Shown here piece by piece: positions 1 through 8,600 of a stretch of 46,328 bases of DNA; position 1 is the first letter of the stretch; every line of letters starts with the position of its first letter. The DNA is from Myxococcales bacterium (GTDB taxonomy: Bacteria; Myxococcota_A; Polyangia; Haliangiales; Haliangiaceae): the NCBI GenBank assembly GCA_028287115.1, contig JAQBQF010000104.1, positions 1 to 46,328 of the forward strand, given 5' to 3'. The translations under genes were made by a program, and so were the position numbers. A model generated the notes under the pieces. That model was not told where the DNA came from, did no database searches, and worked only from the letters and a program-made list of their open reading frames with translations.

Positions 1-1
1 C

Positions 2-166
2 ATCGACGAGCTTGCGGCGGGCACGTACGAGATCACGTTCTGGCAGCCGCCGATCGCGAGCGCGGGGCCGGACGGCGTGCTGACGTACGGTGCGCCGATC
101 GTGCTGCGACGATCGATCAAGGTCGACGTCGTGAAGCCTTCGCAGCTCGACGTCGCGCTGCATTGA
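2..166 (+). CDS. C-terminal fragment of an unidentified protein (cut by window edge)
   Basis: An open frame enters from the left edge and ends at TGA 164-166 after 54 residues. The fragment alternates short hydrophobic strands with Gly/Pro turns (GTYEITFWQPP, then VLRRSIKVDVV), which resembles the last strands of a beta-sandwich such as a carboxypeptidase-regulatory-like domain. Too little is present to name it. The start lies outside the window. Confidence 0.6.
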   Translation: MDELAAGTYEITFWQPPIASAGPDGVLTYGAPIVLRRSIKVDVVKPSQLDVALH

Positions 167-215
167 TTGTCCGGGTTGCGGGCTTTGTCCTCAAAAAGGC
201 TCGCTGCCGATTTTC

Positions 216-231
216 GCGGCACATTTGCCGC
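216..231. terminator. Short hairpin between convergent genes
   Basis: GCGGC (216-220) and GCCGC (227-231) form a 5-bp stem with loop ACATTT, preceded by TTTTC. It sits between two genes that converge (ends at 166 and 284), so a two-way terminator is plausible. The stem is short and there is no strong U-tract. Confidence 0.3.
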
Positions 232-283
232 TTGCACTGGTTCGCCGAGTGAGGACGGTCTGCGCGAGCCGAGCAAGCGTCGG

Positions 284-706
284 TCACGAGGTTGAAGCGA
301 CAGGCGGGGTGACAGGCAGCTCTATCGTGAACGTGGTCCCGGTCGCCGCATCGCTGTCGACGTGAATCGCACGCGCGATCGTAAGAACCAACCCGAGCTG
401 GTCGGCTGGTAGCACAGTGATCGCAGCCGCGACCTCACTGATGGAACGCGGTACGGCTAATAGCGAGGATGAGCGCACCGATGCTCTCGCGTGAAACTGA
501 ACTTCGAGTTGAAGGCCAAGGCCGTCCTCCACCATCGCCTGAAGCGTGCTGAATGGAACGTCTCGAGTGCCGCGCTCGATCTCGCTGACATACTTGCCGC
601 CGATGCCGGCGCGGACACCGAGCGCCTTCTGCGTCAGCTTCGCGGCGTTTCGTCGTTCACGGATCATGTGGCTCAGCGAACGCAATGCTTGGTCTGAACG
701 CGGCAT
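284..706 (-). CDS. XRE-family DNA-binding regulator with a kinase-like C-terminal tail
   Basis: This is a 140-residue predicted transcription regulator. Residues 6-70 form a Cro/C1-type helix-turn-helix: RERRNAAKLTQKALG, then GGKYVSEIERGTRDVPFSTL. ATG 706 is chosen because the HTH begins just after it and sequence upstream of it in frame looks non-coding. No clear ribosome binding site is visible. The last 40 residues are odd: LGLVLTIARAI followed by GTTFTIELPV resembles the final G2 box and last strand of a histidine-kinase ATPase domain with the middle missing. The gene is divergent from the FHA histidine kinase at 906, and two matching dyads lie between them, so it may control that kinase or itself. 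Function beyond DNA binding is unknown. Confidence 0.75.
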   Translation of the reverse strand: MPRSDQALRSLSHMIRERRNAAKLTQKALGVRAGIGGKYVSEIERGTRDVPFSTLQAMVEDGLGLQLEVQFHARASVRSSSLLAVPRSISEVAAAITVLPADQLGLVLTIARAIHVDSDAATGTTFTIELPVTPPVASTS

Positions 707-743
707 CTGGATGAAAGGTCGGCTGCTCCGTCGAGAACTGTAG

Positions 744-757
744 CCACGTTCGGTGGA
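744..757. promoter_or_regulatory. Operator-like dyad, copy 1
   Basis: CCAC-GTTCG-GTGG is an inverted repeat with 4-bp arms around a 5-nt centre. A near-identical copy lies at 826-839 (13 of 14 bases match). Both are in the divergent region between the XRE regulator and the FHA kinase, as expected for a regulator binding site. No binding data exist. Confidence 0.4.
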
Positions 758-825
758 TAGTCTGTTGCGGTGCCGCAAAACGCTCCACATGATTCGCGTT
801 GACCGGATCGCCGTGGGGCGGACAC

Positions 826-839
826 CCACGTTCAGTGGA
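826..839. promoter_or_regulatory. Operator-like dyad, copy 2
   Basis: CCAC-GTTCA-GTGG is the second copy of the 744-757 dyad. The start-to-start distance is 82 bp, close to eight helical turns, so both copies would lie on about the same face of the helix. Confidence 0.4.
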
Positions 840-905
840 ACTCGCCCAGATTGATCTGTAGGGTCGAGGCAGGCGCCGTGCCCCAAACGCTAGTTGGAGG
901 TTTGA

Positions 906-2057
906 TTGCCCGAGCACAGCAGAGCACCGACGGAGGACACGGGCGTTTTCGAGCTGCCTGCCGTCGTCGAAGAGAACGACGACACCGGGCCGACTCTGGT
1001 CGCGGCACGGCTCGTGTGTGTCGCGGGCGCCGAGGTTGGGCGCGCATTCAGCCTTGGCTCGAAACCAATCCTGATCGGTCGTGGCGGCGGCGGCGGCGAT
1101 GTGAACGTCCGTCTCGAGAACACGGACGTTTCGCGCAATCACGCGCGCCTGTGGGCCGACGACAAGGGTTTCCATCTCCAGGATCTGGGCAGCCTGAACG
1201 GAACGTTCGTCAACGGCGCTCGCGTCGATGGCAGCGCATCGCTCAACATCGGAGACCGAATCCAAGTCGGCAGCACGATCTTCGTGCTCATGCACCACGA
1301 TGAGCTCGAGTCTCGGATGCGTCAGTTGCAACGGGTTGACGCGATGTCGACGATGGTCGGCGGACTCGCGCACGACTTCCGAAACTTCCTCACCGTCATC
1401 GTAGGCGGACTTGAAAACCTAGACGGCTCTCTCTCCGAGAGAACCGAAGAGCAGCGTCAGATCATCGATGACTTGAAAACGGCAACCGCGGGCGCGGTCG
1501 GACTGGCAGGAAAGCTCCTCGATCTCGGCCGCAACGAGCCGAACTCTTTCTTTCGCGTTAGCGTCGTCGAGCTCGTCGCCGAAAGCATTCGGATGGCCAA
1601 GCGGCTCGTCGGAGCCCGAGTCTCGATCACCAGCGAGGTGAGCCCAGATGCTTGGGTCAGCGGCTCGCGGCAGGAGCTGCAGCAGGTGCTCCTGAACCTG
1701 CTCGTGAACGCGCGAGACGCCATGCCCAAGGGTGGCATGGTCCGGATCTCGACGCAGAACGTTCGCATCGACCGTGCTCACGCGAGCGCACTTCATCTGC
1801 CTTCGGACGGCGAATACGTCGAAGTGATCGTCGCGGATACCGGAGCAGGCATGGACGAGGCCACGCTGGCCCGGGCGTTCGAGCCGTTTTTCACGACGAA
1901 GGCGATCGGAAAAGGCACGGGGCTCGGTCTCGCGATGGTCCACACCATCACGAAAAGGCATGGCGGAACGGTGATCGCTCATTCGAAGCTGGGTAGCGGT
2001 ACGACGTTTCGGATCCTGCTTCCGTCGGCAAAGCTCGAAAACCGAGCCGGTGCTTGA
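906..2057 (+). CDS. FHA-domain sensor histidine kinase (soluble)
   Basis: The 383-residue protein starts at TTG 906, supported by GGAGG at 896-900 with 5-nt spacing. An FHA domain (about 32-128; VSRNHARL and LGSLNGTFVNG) should bind phosphothreonine. A dimerisation/phosphoacceptor helix follows (GGLAHDFRN, His156). The C-terminal HATPase domain has an intact N box (NLLVNARDAMP, about 264-273), G1 box (DTGAGMD), F box (FEPFFTTK) and G2 box (GKGTGLGLA). There is no transmembrane segment, so it should act in the cytoplasm, with phosphoprotein recognition by the FHA domain as its likely input. No response regulator is adjacent, so the partner is unknown. The divergent XRE regulator and paired dyads suggest local transcriptional control. 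Confidence 0.9.
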   Translation: MPEHSRAPTEDTGVFELPAVVEENDDTGPTLVAARLVCVAGAEVGRAFSLGSKPILIGRGGGGGDVNVRLENTDVSRNHARLWADDKGFHLQDLGSLNGTFVNGARVDGSASLNIGDRIQVGSTIFVLMHHDELESRMRQLQRVDAMSTMVGGLAHDFRNFLTVIVGGLENLDGSLSERTEEQRQIIDDLKTATAGAVGLAGKLLDLGRNEPNSFFRVSVVELVAESIRMAKRLVGARVSITSEVSPDAWVSGSRQELQQVLLNLLVNARDAMPKGGMVRISTQNVRIDRAHASALHLPSDGEYVEVIVADTGAGMDEATLARAFEPFFTTKAIGKGTGLGLAMVHTITKRHGGTVIAHSKLGSGTTFRILLPSAKLENRAGA

Positions 2058-2190
2058 GAGGCGGGCATCGCACTACGAGCGAATGATCGCCGCTGGATCC
2101 ATCATCTGGTCCGAGCTTACCGATAGCGACGGCCACCTGCTGTATCGAATCAAAGAGGCGACGTCCGGCTTGCGGACTGTCTGTCCGTAG
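2050..2190 (+). CDS. Possible small protein (46 aa)
   Basis: A GTG frame overlaps the kinase stop by 8 bp and runs 46 codons to TAG 2188-2190. The peptide has ordinary composition (MIAAGSIIWSELTDSDGHLL, then YRIKEATSGLR), unlike the Arg/Ser/Pro-rich shadow frames of this genome. No ribosome binding site or family is recognised. It may instead be a remnant of a longer gene. Confidence 0.3.
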   Translation: MLERRASHYERMIAAGSIIWSELTDSDGHLLYRIKEATSGLRTVCP

Positions 2191-2201
2191 GTCGGCGGAC
2201 A
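2182..2201. other. Inverted repeat (hairpin 1 of 3)
   Basis: TGTCCG (2182-2187) and CGGACA (2196-2201) form a 6-bp stem with an 8-nt loop. It lies at the end of the possible small ORF and may be a terminator or part of the next leader. Confidence 0.35.
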
Positions 2202-2220
2202 CCGGACGCGCGCGCTCGAA

Positions 2221-2240
2221 CAATCGCGTAGTTGCGATTG
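2221..2240. promoter_or_regulatory. Perfect 7-bp dyad upstream of the SSB-tip gene (hairpin 2 of 3)
   Basis: CAATCGC-GTAGTT-GCGATTG is a perfect inverted repeat about 57 bp upstream of the gene at 2297. It could be an operator or a hairpin in its leader RNA. Confidence 0.4.
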
Positions 2241-2264
2241 GCATCGCGGTTGCTCTTGCCCGCC

Positions 2265-2280
2265 ACGACGCAATCGTCGT
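2265..2280. promoter_or_regulatory. Hairpin abutting the ribosome binding site (hairpin 3 of 3)
   Basis: ACGACG-CAAT-CGTCGT forms a 6-bp stem with a tetraloop, ending one base before the GGAAAGAG ribosome binding site (2282-2289). In RNA it could affect translation of the downstream gene. Confidence 0.35.
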
Positions 2281-2296
2281 CGGAAAGAGAGCTGTG

Positions 2297-2548
2297 ATGA
2301 AGCGAATGTACAAGGTGATCAGCCCGATCGAAAAAAAGGGCGGAGGAACGTTCTGGATGCGCACGGGTAGTGCGTTCACGAACAAGGACGACTCGATCAA
2401 CGTCTATGTCGACGTCGTCCCGAAGAACTATCAGTTCCAGCTGCGCGAGCTCACGGAAGAAGAGCTGTCGCGCAAGTCGACCTACGGAGAAACGCAGGGT
2501 TCGCTCAAGCAACCCGCCGCGTCCACCGATAGCCCCATTCCGTTCTAG
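2297..2548 (+). CDS. Small hypothetical protein with an SSB-like C-terminal tip
   Basis: The 83-residue protein starts at ATG 2297, with GGAAAGAG at 2282-2289 as ribosome binding site (an in-frame GTG lies just before). The core is an acidic/beta-rich module (GGGTFWMRTGSAF, then INVYVDVVPKNYQFQLREL). It is followed by a polar tail ending DSPIPF, which resembles the DDDIPF tip of the true SSB at 12793. In SSB that tip recruits DNA-processing proteins. The next gene, 18 nt on, encodes a ComEA-type DNA-binding protein, so a role in DNA handling is a reasonable guess. The core resembles small uncharacterised proteins I associate loosely with myxobacteria; no function is assigned. Confidence 0.7.
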   Translation: MKRMYKVISPIEKKGGGTFWMRTGSAFTNKDDSINVYVDVVPKNYQFQLRELTEEELSRKSTYGETQGSLKQPAASTDSPIPF

Positions 2549-2566
2549 CCAACAAAGGAATCAGCC

Positions 2567-2992
2567 ATGAACTCGATCTCGAAGTTGATCTCGAAAGGCG
2601 GGCGGCACGTCGCCACCTGCGTCGCACTTGTCTTGCTCGTCGCCGCGATGGGCGGCTCGTGGACACTCCGCGCTGCCTCCGCGGCACCTCCGGGCGCGGC
2701 CGTCGCGGCAAAGCCTATGCTCGACGACCAGGGCGGACGTCCACCGAAAAAGTCTGCTCACAAAGACCTCGCCGGCAAGCTCAACCTCAACACGGCGACG
2801 GAAGAGCAGCTGATGATGTTACCGAGCGTCGGGCCTGCGAAGGCCGAGCGTATCGTCGCGTGGCGAAAGAAGAACGGCGGCTTCAAGCGCGTCGCCGATC
2901 TGCGGCGGGTCAAAGGCTTCGGCTACAAGACGTTCAAGCGTCTCGAGCCGTTCCTCGACATCAAGGGAGACACGAACCTCGCCGACAAATAG
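2567..2992 (+). CDS. comEA: ComEA-family helix-hairpin-helix DNA-binding protein
   Basis: This is a 141-residue exported protein. An N-terminal signal/anchor (hydrophobic [15 protein letters not shown], about 18-32) is followed by an Ala/Pro-rich linker. A tandem helix-hairpin-helix domain then runs from about 71 to 132: [54 protein letters not shown]. In competent bacteria ComEA binds incoming double-stranded DNA outside the inner membrane. ATG 2567 has AAAGGA 7 nt upstream. It follows the SSB-tip gene by 18 nt, probably in one operon. No comEC is in the window, so a competence role is unproven; single-domain ComEA proteins also occur in non-competent bacteria. Confidence 0.85.
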   Translation: MNSISKLISKGGRHVATCVALVLLVAAMGGSWTLRAASAAPPGAAVAAKPMLDDQGGRPPKKSAHKDLAGKLNLNTATEEQLMMLPSVGPAKAERIVAWRKKNGGFKRVADLRRVKGFGYKTFKRLEPFLDIKGDTNLADK

Positions 2993-3001
2993 GTGCTCGA
3001 T

Positions 3002-3105
3002 CGGCGGTACGAGCCGCGAGCTGCATCGCACTCCTCGGTGCTGGCTCGTGGGTGGCGACCCGCGTGCTCCCTAGGCTGGTCGCCTTGTTTCGGCTCGTAC
3101 CGCCG
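3002..3105. repeat. Structured element with 15-bp perfect inverted-repeat arms
   Basis: CGGCGGTACGAGCCG (3002-3016) is exactly complementary to 3091-3105. Inside it are GCAC/GTGC (3028-3031 with 3038-3041) and GGCGACC/GGTCGCC (3054-3060 with 3078-3084), so the 104 nt can fold into a closed stem carrying two smaller hairpins. A further GCCCA/TGGGC pair lies outside at 3118-3122 and 3135-3139. It starts only 9 nt after the comEA stop. It could be a 3-prime RNA structure or terminator, a REP/MITE-like repeat, or an unannotated small RNA. Confidence 0.55.
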
Positions 3106-3235
3106 CGTCGTGCAGTTGCCCATCGAGCGATCGGTGGGCCGCTCGCGGTTTCGGTGGCTACCGTCAAGAACGGGCTATCGCTCCGGCCGGCGATGGTTTG
3201 TCGAGCTGAGGTGCGATTCGCGCCGCCAAACTCGC

Positions 3236-3241
3236 TACAGT
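3236..3241 (+). promoter_or_regulatory. -10 hexamer TACAGT, leaderless-type
   Basis: TACAGT ends 7 nt before ATG 3249. No Shine-Dalgarno sequence is present. Confidence 0.5.
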
Positions 3242-3248
3242 CATCGCG

Positions 3249-4631
3249 ATGACGTTGCCGACGCTCGCCGAAGACGCGAAGCGACTGTGTCAGTCGCTGT
3301 TGCGAATCGACACGACGAACCCTCCGGGCAACGAGCGCGCGGCCGCGGAACTGATCGCCGCATCACTCGCGGAGGTCGGCTATCGGCCCGAGCTCCTCGA
3401 GGGCGAGCCGAATCGCACGAACCTCGTCGTCAGGCACAAGGGCACCGGTGCGAGGCCGCCGCTCCTCGTGACCGCGCACCTCGACGTGGTCGAAGCAGAT
3501 CCGACGAAGTGGCGAAAGCCGCCATTCTCGGGAGAGGAGTTCGAAGGTTGTCTGTGGGGACGTGGCGCGATCGACATGAAGAACATGGCGGCGATGTGCA
3601 CCGCGATCATGCGGCGACTCGCGGCGACGAACGCGCGCCTCGATCGCGACGTGATCTTCGCGGCGGTCGCGGACGAAGAAGCCGGCTGCGATCTCGGCTC
3701 GCGGTTTCTCGTCGAGCAGCATCGCTCGAAGGTCGAAGCGGAGTATGCGATCGGCGAGTCCGGCGGATTCTCGCTGCACCTCGGCGACACGACGTTCTAT
3801 CCGATCCAGGTCGCCGAGAAAGGCTTCTGCTGGGTCCGCGCACGGATCACCGGCGAGCCCGGCCACGGCTCGATGCCGCGCCGAGATAGCGTGGTGACAA
3901 AGCTCGGCGAGGCGCTCGCGAAGCTCGGCAGCACGCCGCTGCCGGTGCATCCTACGAGCTACGTCGCAGATTTTCTCGATGTGTTGCGTTCGCGCCAGCC
4001 CGGCGTGATCCAGCCCCTGGTCAAGCTGCTCGCACGACCGCACTTGCTCGCGCGCGTCGCACGACTCGTTCCCGGCGCATCGATCGCGCGCAGCTTCTCG
4101 GCGCTGCTCAGCAACACCGCGGCGGCGACCGTCGTGCGAGCCGGCGCGAAGACCAACGTCATCCCGGGCCTCGCCGAATTCGAGATCGACGGCCGCACGC
4201 TGCCCGGTCAAACCGACGACGATCTGTTGCGCGAGCTGCGCGCGGTGCTCGGTGAAGGCGTCGAGCTCGAGATCATCAAGTCCGCGCCGCCGATCGTGAC
4301 CGAGCCGGTCGCCTCGCCGTTGTTCGAGACGATCCAGCGGCGGATCATCGAGCGCGAGCCCGATGCGGTCGTGCTGCCGTACTTGATCCCCGGATTCACC
4401 GACGCCAAGTACTTCACGCAGATGGGCGCGCGCTGGTACGGCTTCTCGCCCGTCAAGATCGACAAGACCTCGGGCATCAAGTTCGCCGACATGTTCCACG
4501 GCCACAACGAGCGCGTCCCGGTCGCGGGTCTCGCGTGGGGCGTCGAGCTCTTGAACGACGTGGTGAGCGATATCTGCGGCGCGCAGATCGCAACACGATC
4601 GGCACAGGCCGCGCGCGCTCGTAACGCGTAG
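3249..4631 (+). CDS. M20-family metallopeptidase/deacylase
   Basis: The 460-residue protein belongs to the M20/M25/M40 family, di-zinc hydrolases that remove acyl or amino-acid groups from amino acids or short peptides. Visible motifs are TAHLDVV (His77, Asp79), GRGAIDMKN (Asp109, bridging metal ligand) and DEEAG (about 142-146, catalytic/ligand Glu). A lid/dimerisation insert follows, with EPGHGSMPR, and FHGHNERVP near residue 417 supplies the late His ligand. The length fits the ArgE/DapE/carboxypeptidase-like group with no signal peptide, so it is probably cytoplasmic. The sequence does not show which substrate is used. It stands alone, with a leaderless-type promoter hexamer before its ATG. 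Confidence 0.9.
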   Translation: MTLPTLAEDAKRLCQSLLRIDTTNPPGNERAAAELIAASLAEVGYRPELLEGEPNRTNLVVRHKGTGARPPLLVTAHLDVVEADPTKWRKPPFSGEEFEGCLWGRGAIDMKNMAAMCTAIMRRLAATNARLDRDVIFAAVADEEAGCDLGSRFLVEQHRSKVEAEYAIGESGGFSLHLGDTTFYPIQVAEKGFCWVRARITGEPGHGSMPRRDSVVTKLGEALAKLGSTPLPVHPTSYVADFLDVLRSRQPGVIQPLVKLLARPHLLARVARLVPGASIARSFSALLSNTAAATVVRAGAKTNVIPGLAEFEIDGRTLPGQTDDDLLRELRAVLGEGVELEIIKSAPPIVTEPVASPLFETIQRRIIEREPDAVVLPYLIPGFTDAKYFTQMGARWYGFSPVKIDKTSGIKFADMFHGHNERVPVAGLAWGVELLNDVVSDICGAQIATRSAQAARARNA

Positions 4632-4639
4632 CCATCAGA

Positions 4640-4653
4640 CGTCGTCGACGACG
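4640..4653. repeat. 14-bp palindrome between convergent genes
   Basis: CGTCGTCGACGACG is a perfect palindrome with no loop, 9 nt after the M20 stop. It may help end transcription or may be chance in GC-rich DNA. Confidence 0.3.
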
Positions 4654-4718
4654 CGCGCAGCCCGGCGGGATCGGGCCACTCGCGCATCTTGCGCAGTTCG
4701 CGGCAGGATGTCGTGGTC

Positions 4719-5531
4719 TTACTTGCGCGCGGTAGCAGCCGGAGCTCCTGCCGCGTCGAGGATGACGTTCGCCACCTGACGAGGCTTCGAGAGCATCGCG
4801 ACATGGCCCGAGTTGATCGACGTGGTCGTCGCCTTCATCCGTTTCGCCATCGAAGCTTGTGCCGCCGGATCGATCATGTGATCGGCGGTGCCGCGGACGT
4901 ACCACGAAGGCTTGGACTTCCACGCCGGGTTCTTCATGACCTCGTCGAAGTACTTCACCGGTATGGGGCCTTGCTTCGCGGTGATCAGCTTCTGATCCGA
5001 AGCGGGTACATCCTGCGCGAAGTCTTTCGAGATCTCCTCGGGTGGCAGCCACGCGAAGCCGCCGCTGTCGACCTGGAGCGCTTTGACCCAAGCGGGCGGA
5101 TTATTCTTCGAGAGACCGTTGATCGACTCTCCGTCATCGAGCCCGAAGGCGCAGACATAGACGAGGGACTTGACCTTCGGGTCGTTGCCGGCCTCACTGA
5201 TCACGAAGCCGCCGTACGAGTGGCCGACGAGCACGACATCGCCGGCTTGGCGATCGATCGCACGCGTCGTCGCGGCGACATCGTCTGCGCTCGACGTCAA
5301 CGGCAAGTGCACCGAGACGACGTTGAAGCCTTTCGCTTCGAGCATCGGCACCACGCGGTCCCAGCTCGAGCCATCGGCCCACGCACCGTGCACGAGCACG
5401 ATCGTCACGGGAGCCTTGCCGGTGGTAGCGGGAGCGCTGTTGGGCGCCTGCGGCTCGGCGTGCGCCACCGCTGTGGGGATCAAGTACGCGAGAGCTGCGA
5501 TGCTGGCCCAGGTCACGAGTTTGTTCTGCAT
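4719..5531 (-). CDS. Exported alpha/beta hydrolase
   Basis: The 270-residue serine hydrolase has a cleavable signal peptide (MQNKLVTWASIAALAYLIPT, likely cut after AHA at about 25), so it should act in the periplasm or outside. The fold is seen from VLVHGAW (oxyanion region, about 46-51) and nucleophile elbow GHSYGG (Ser105). GTADHMIDP (Asp217 a plausible acid or metal-like position) and SGHVAML (His243) follow. It resembles the salicylate-esterase/EstC-like branch of small alpha/beta hydrolases that often carry HGAW. ATG 5531 is preferred because it begins the signal peptide. Substrate unknown. It lies just downstream of the ATPase cassette on the same strand, but 126 bp and a hairpin separate them. 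Confidence 0.88.
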   Translation of the reverse strand: MQNKLVTWASIAALAYLIPTAVAHAEPQAPNSAPATTGKAPVTIVLVHGAWADGSSWDRVVPMLEAKGFNVVSVHLPLTSSADDVAATTRAIDRQAGDVVLVGHSYGGFVISEAGNDPKVKSLVYVCAFGLDDGESINGLSKNNPPAWVKALQVDSGGFAWLPPEEISKDFAQDVPASDQKLITAKQGPIPVKYFDEVMKNPAWKSKPSWYVRGTADHMIDPAAQASMAKRMKATTTSINSGHVAMLSKPRQVANVILDAAGAPAATARK

Positions 5532-5623
5532 GCATTCCGGGCGAGCAGGCCGCGTGCCGCAAATTCCCCGAGAGCACTCTGCAGACCGTCCGCGTTGCAA
5601 GGAAGCAGAAGGAAGGAGGATGT

Positions 5624-5639
5624 GCGCCGCCGCCGGCGC
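5624..5639 (-). terminator. GC-rich hairpin after the ATPase cassette
   Basis: GCGCCG-CCGC-CGGCGC forms a 6-bp GC stem about 18 nt past the cassette's final stop codon. On the minus strand it is followed by a long pyrimidine-rich tract (about 5600-5622). A terminator is plausible although the tract is not pure U. Confidence 0.4.
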
Positions 5640-5657
5640 GTCAGTCGCGAGGATCGA

Positions 5658-8600
5658 TCAGCTCGCAGAATGCATCGACGCGCGCGCGAGGTCGGTGACC
5701 TCGTGGTCTGGCATCTGCTCGGTCGTCATCATCGAACGGTCGCACTTGATCTCCCTGGTGCCGTTCGCGAGCACGAAGAAGTGACCGGTCGGCTGGGTCG
5801 CGAGCCGAGAGCTGACGTTGGGATAGTTCGCCAGGAGATTTCGCATCTTCTCGATGGCGCGGTCCTGCGCGACTTTGCCGACCAACCAGGTACCGATGTT
5901 GTCGCGAGCCTTGTAGTCGAGGTCGCCGGGATTCTGTGTCGCGAGCAGCACGCCGATGCCGCCCGAGCGCGCGCGGCGCAGCAGGTCGAACATCGGTTCT
6001 TTCGTCGGAGGGCTACTCGTTGCTGGGATGTAGGCGTCGGCCTCGTCGAAGAACGCGACCCCTTGCAGTGTCTTGCTAGGGCGTTTGCGCGATAACCGGC
6101 CGAGCTCGATGAGCAACCGCGAGACCCAGAACTGCAGCACCGGAATCTCGGTGAGCGCGGAGGTATTGATGATCGAGAGCCGTGGCCGCTGGCCGACCGG
6201 CGGCAACAGCGCACCGACATCGAGGGCCTCGCCATCTCCCGCGAGCAACGAGCCGCGCTGGATCTCGAGCGTCTGGAGGTCCTCGGCGAGAGGAGCGAAG
6301 AAGCGTTGCAGAGGTCCCACGCTCGTCAGGAGCTCCGGATCGGGGCGATTGATCGTCTCGCGCAAGAGCTCGATCGTGACCTCTCGGTCTTCCGCGTGGA
6401 GCTGGATCGCGCACTGCAACACCGACTGTTTATGGCGGTGAGTGGTGCCGGAGCCGTACCCCATCATGGTCGACAGGCCGCTCGCCGCGAACTTCGCGAG
6501 CTGGTCGCGCTCCTGCGTCGTCGCGTCTGCGAGCGCCGGAATCAAAGGCAGCCGCAAGGGTCGACCTTGGATGTTGCCCGGCGTGAACAGTGCGACATCG
6601 ATCCGCTTTCGCAATGCCGTCTTACGCGGAGCCGCGTCTCCCTCGATCCACCACGCCTCACTCGCGTAACGCGCGAGATCGCCTTTGCGATCGATCAACA
6701 TCACCGAGACGCCGCGTTCCAGCAACTGCTCGGCCATCGCGAGAGCTGCTGTGGTCTTGCCACTACCCGTGGTGCCGAGAAATGCGACGTGGGTCTTGAT
6801 CTGTTCCAGCGAGAGCAACACCGGATCTTTGCGCATCGTCGTGGTCTCGCCGAGGCGAACCTGCGAAGGGTCGTATGCGGCAACCACCCCGCTCGGGTGC
6901 GCCGGCCGCGACGGCGCAGGTGGACGCGAATCGATCGGAAGCGGCTGCGTGTCTCGCTTCGAGATCGTGCGCGGCACCTGATCGAGATCGAGGATCGAAC
7001 GAACGAATGCCAGGTGGGTGATCGGACGGTTCGTCTTGCGCCAGTCGCGAAACGTGGCCGGGTGAGCTCGCTCGACCAGGTCGGCTGCCTGGACGGCCCG
7101 TAACTGCCGTTCTTCGAGCACGACCGCCCTACCCCCGGCCTGGATCAGCTCGCCTACTTGCTTGGAGATCTTGGTCTTCGGCTTGAATTGAAAATCCGAG
7201 TTGCGTAACGCGATCGGGATCACTCCCTTTTCGAGAAAGCCGTGGAGTGCCTCGAGTTGGTTGCCGAGATGTCCACCTTGTGCACTGTGGTTGCAAAGCT
7301 CCAAGACTCGAGGGGCGATCGTCTTGCCGTCGACGAAAACCTGGGAATGCTCGACGCGCACGATCAGCGCGATGCCGAGCTCTTCGGCTGCCCCGCGCAT
7401 CGCCGCCGCGACCAGCGACAGGACACCGTCATCATCCGCCGGCAACTCGGTCGTACCGACCAAGGCGTCATTCCACGCGCGATCGAGTGTCTCGACCGTC
7501 GGAGGCGCGGGTGGCGTCGATGCGATCGGGGCACGCGCAGCAGCCGAGCCAATCAGCGCGCCCGCGGCAACGCACGACTCGTGATACTCGCGAAACTTAG
7601 CGATTGCATCTCGGGCGCGAGACAACGTCACCGCTTCGATCTGCTCGGATCGGAAAGGAAACAGCGTGTCGTCATCTTGCAGCGCGACGTCGAACGTCGA
7701 ATACAGATGATCGAGGCGCCGCACGAGCATCGCCTCGATCTCGTCGCGCTGCCGCTGACTGGCGAGCCGTACGGGTGCGGGATCGCGCTCCAGGCGATCG
7801 ACGAGCGAGCGCGAAAGCTGACCTCGCAGCGCGGTGTACACATCGTCGAGACACGACAACACGACCACGGCCGACGGAACCGAATCCGCGATCGCGCGCA
7901 GGACATCCACCGCTTGCTGTAGCCTCGTCACGGTCTTGCCATCAGGCACGGTGTCTTCGACCTGATCGACGAGCAACACCAGAGACGCCAGTTGCAGCTC
8001 GTAGGCGATCGTGCCGAGCTGGCGGATCGTACGCATCGGATCGTCGGCCTCGAGCCGCGGCGATAGACCGCCGAGCAGCGTTTGCTCGTAGCCGCTGAGA
8101 GGCTCGCACCGCAGGAATCGGATCACTCGCCGCTGGAGTGCCGGATCCCGGCGCTGCAGCAGCAGGATCGCGTGAACCAAATCCGATTCGAGCTGCGACA
8201 ACCCGTCGGTGCGCAGGATCCGATCGACCATGCGGCCGATCAGCGTGTCGAGCTCGGCGCCCTCGAGCTCTTCGCTACGCAGCCGCTCGAGATCCGCCGC
8301 GGGAATGTCCGCGCGACCCTCCGCGAGCCCGTCGGAGAGGTACAGCAGTCCCGATTCCGCAAAGGCGGGCGCGTCGTAGGGGCGTTCGAGCGAATCGACG
8401 AGATTGCGCAACACGTAACGCGCGTAATCGCCGACCTCCGAGCTCATCTGCATGTAGCCGACATATCCGAGCCTCTGCGAATGCACTTGATGCCGCAGCG
8501 CGCGCAGCAGGTGTGTCTTGCCGCTCCCCGAATCGCCGAGCACCAGGAGCGTGCGGCCGTGGCCGTACTGGTGCTGCTCCGGGGTCGTCGCGCGAACGAC

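Noticed and set aside
3363..4505. Long antisense open frame across the M20 gene
   Set aside because: It is a shadow frame produced by the GC codon bias: composition is Arg/Asp/His-rich, it shows no motifs, and the opposite strand has an intact enzyme.
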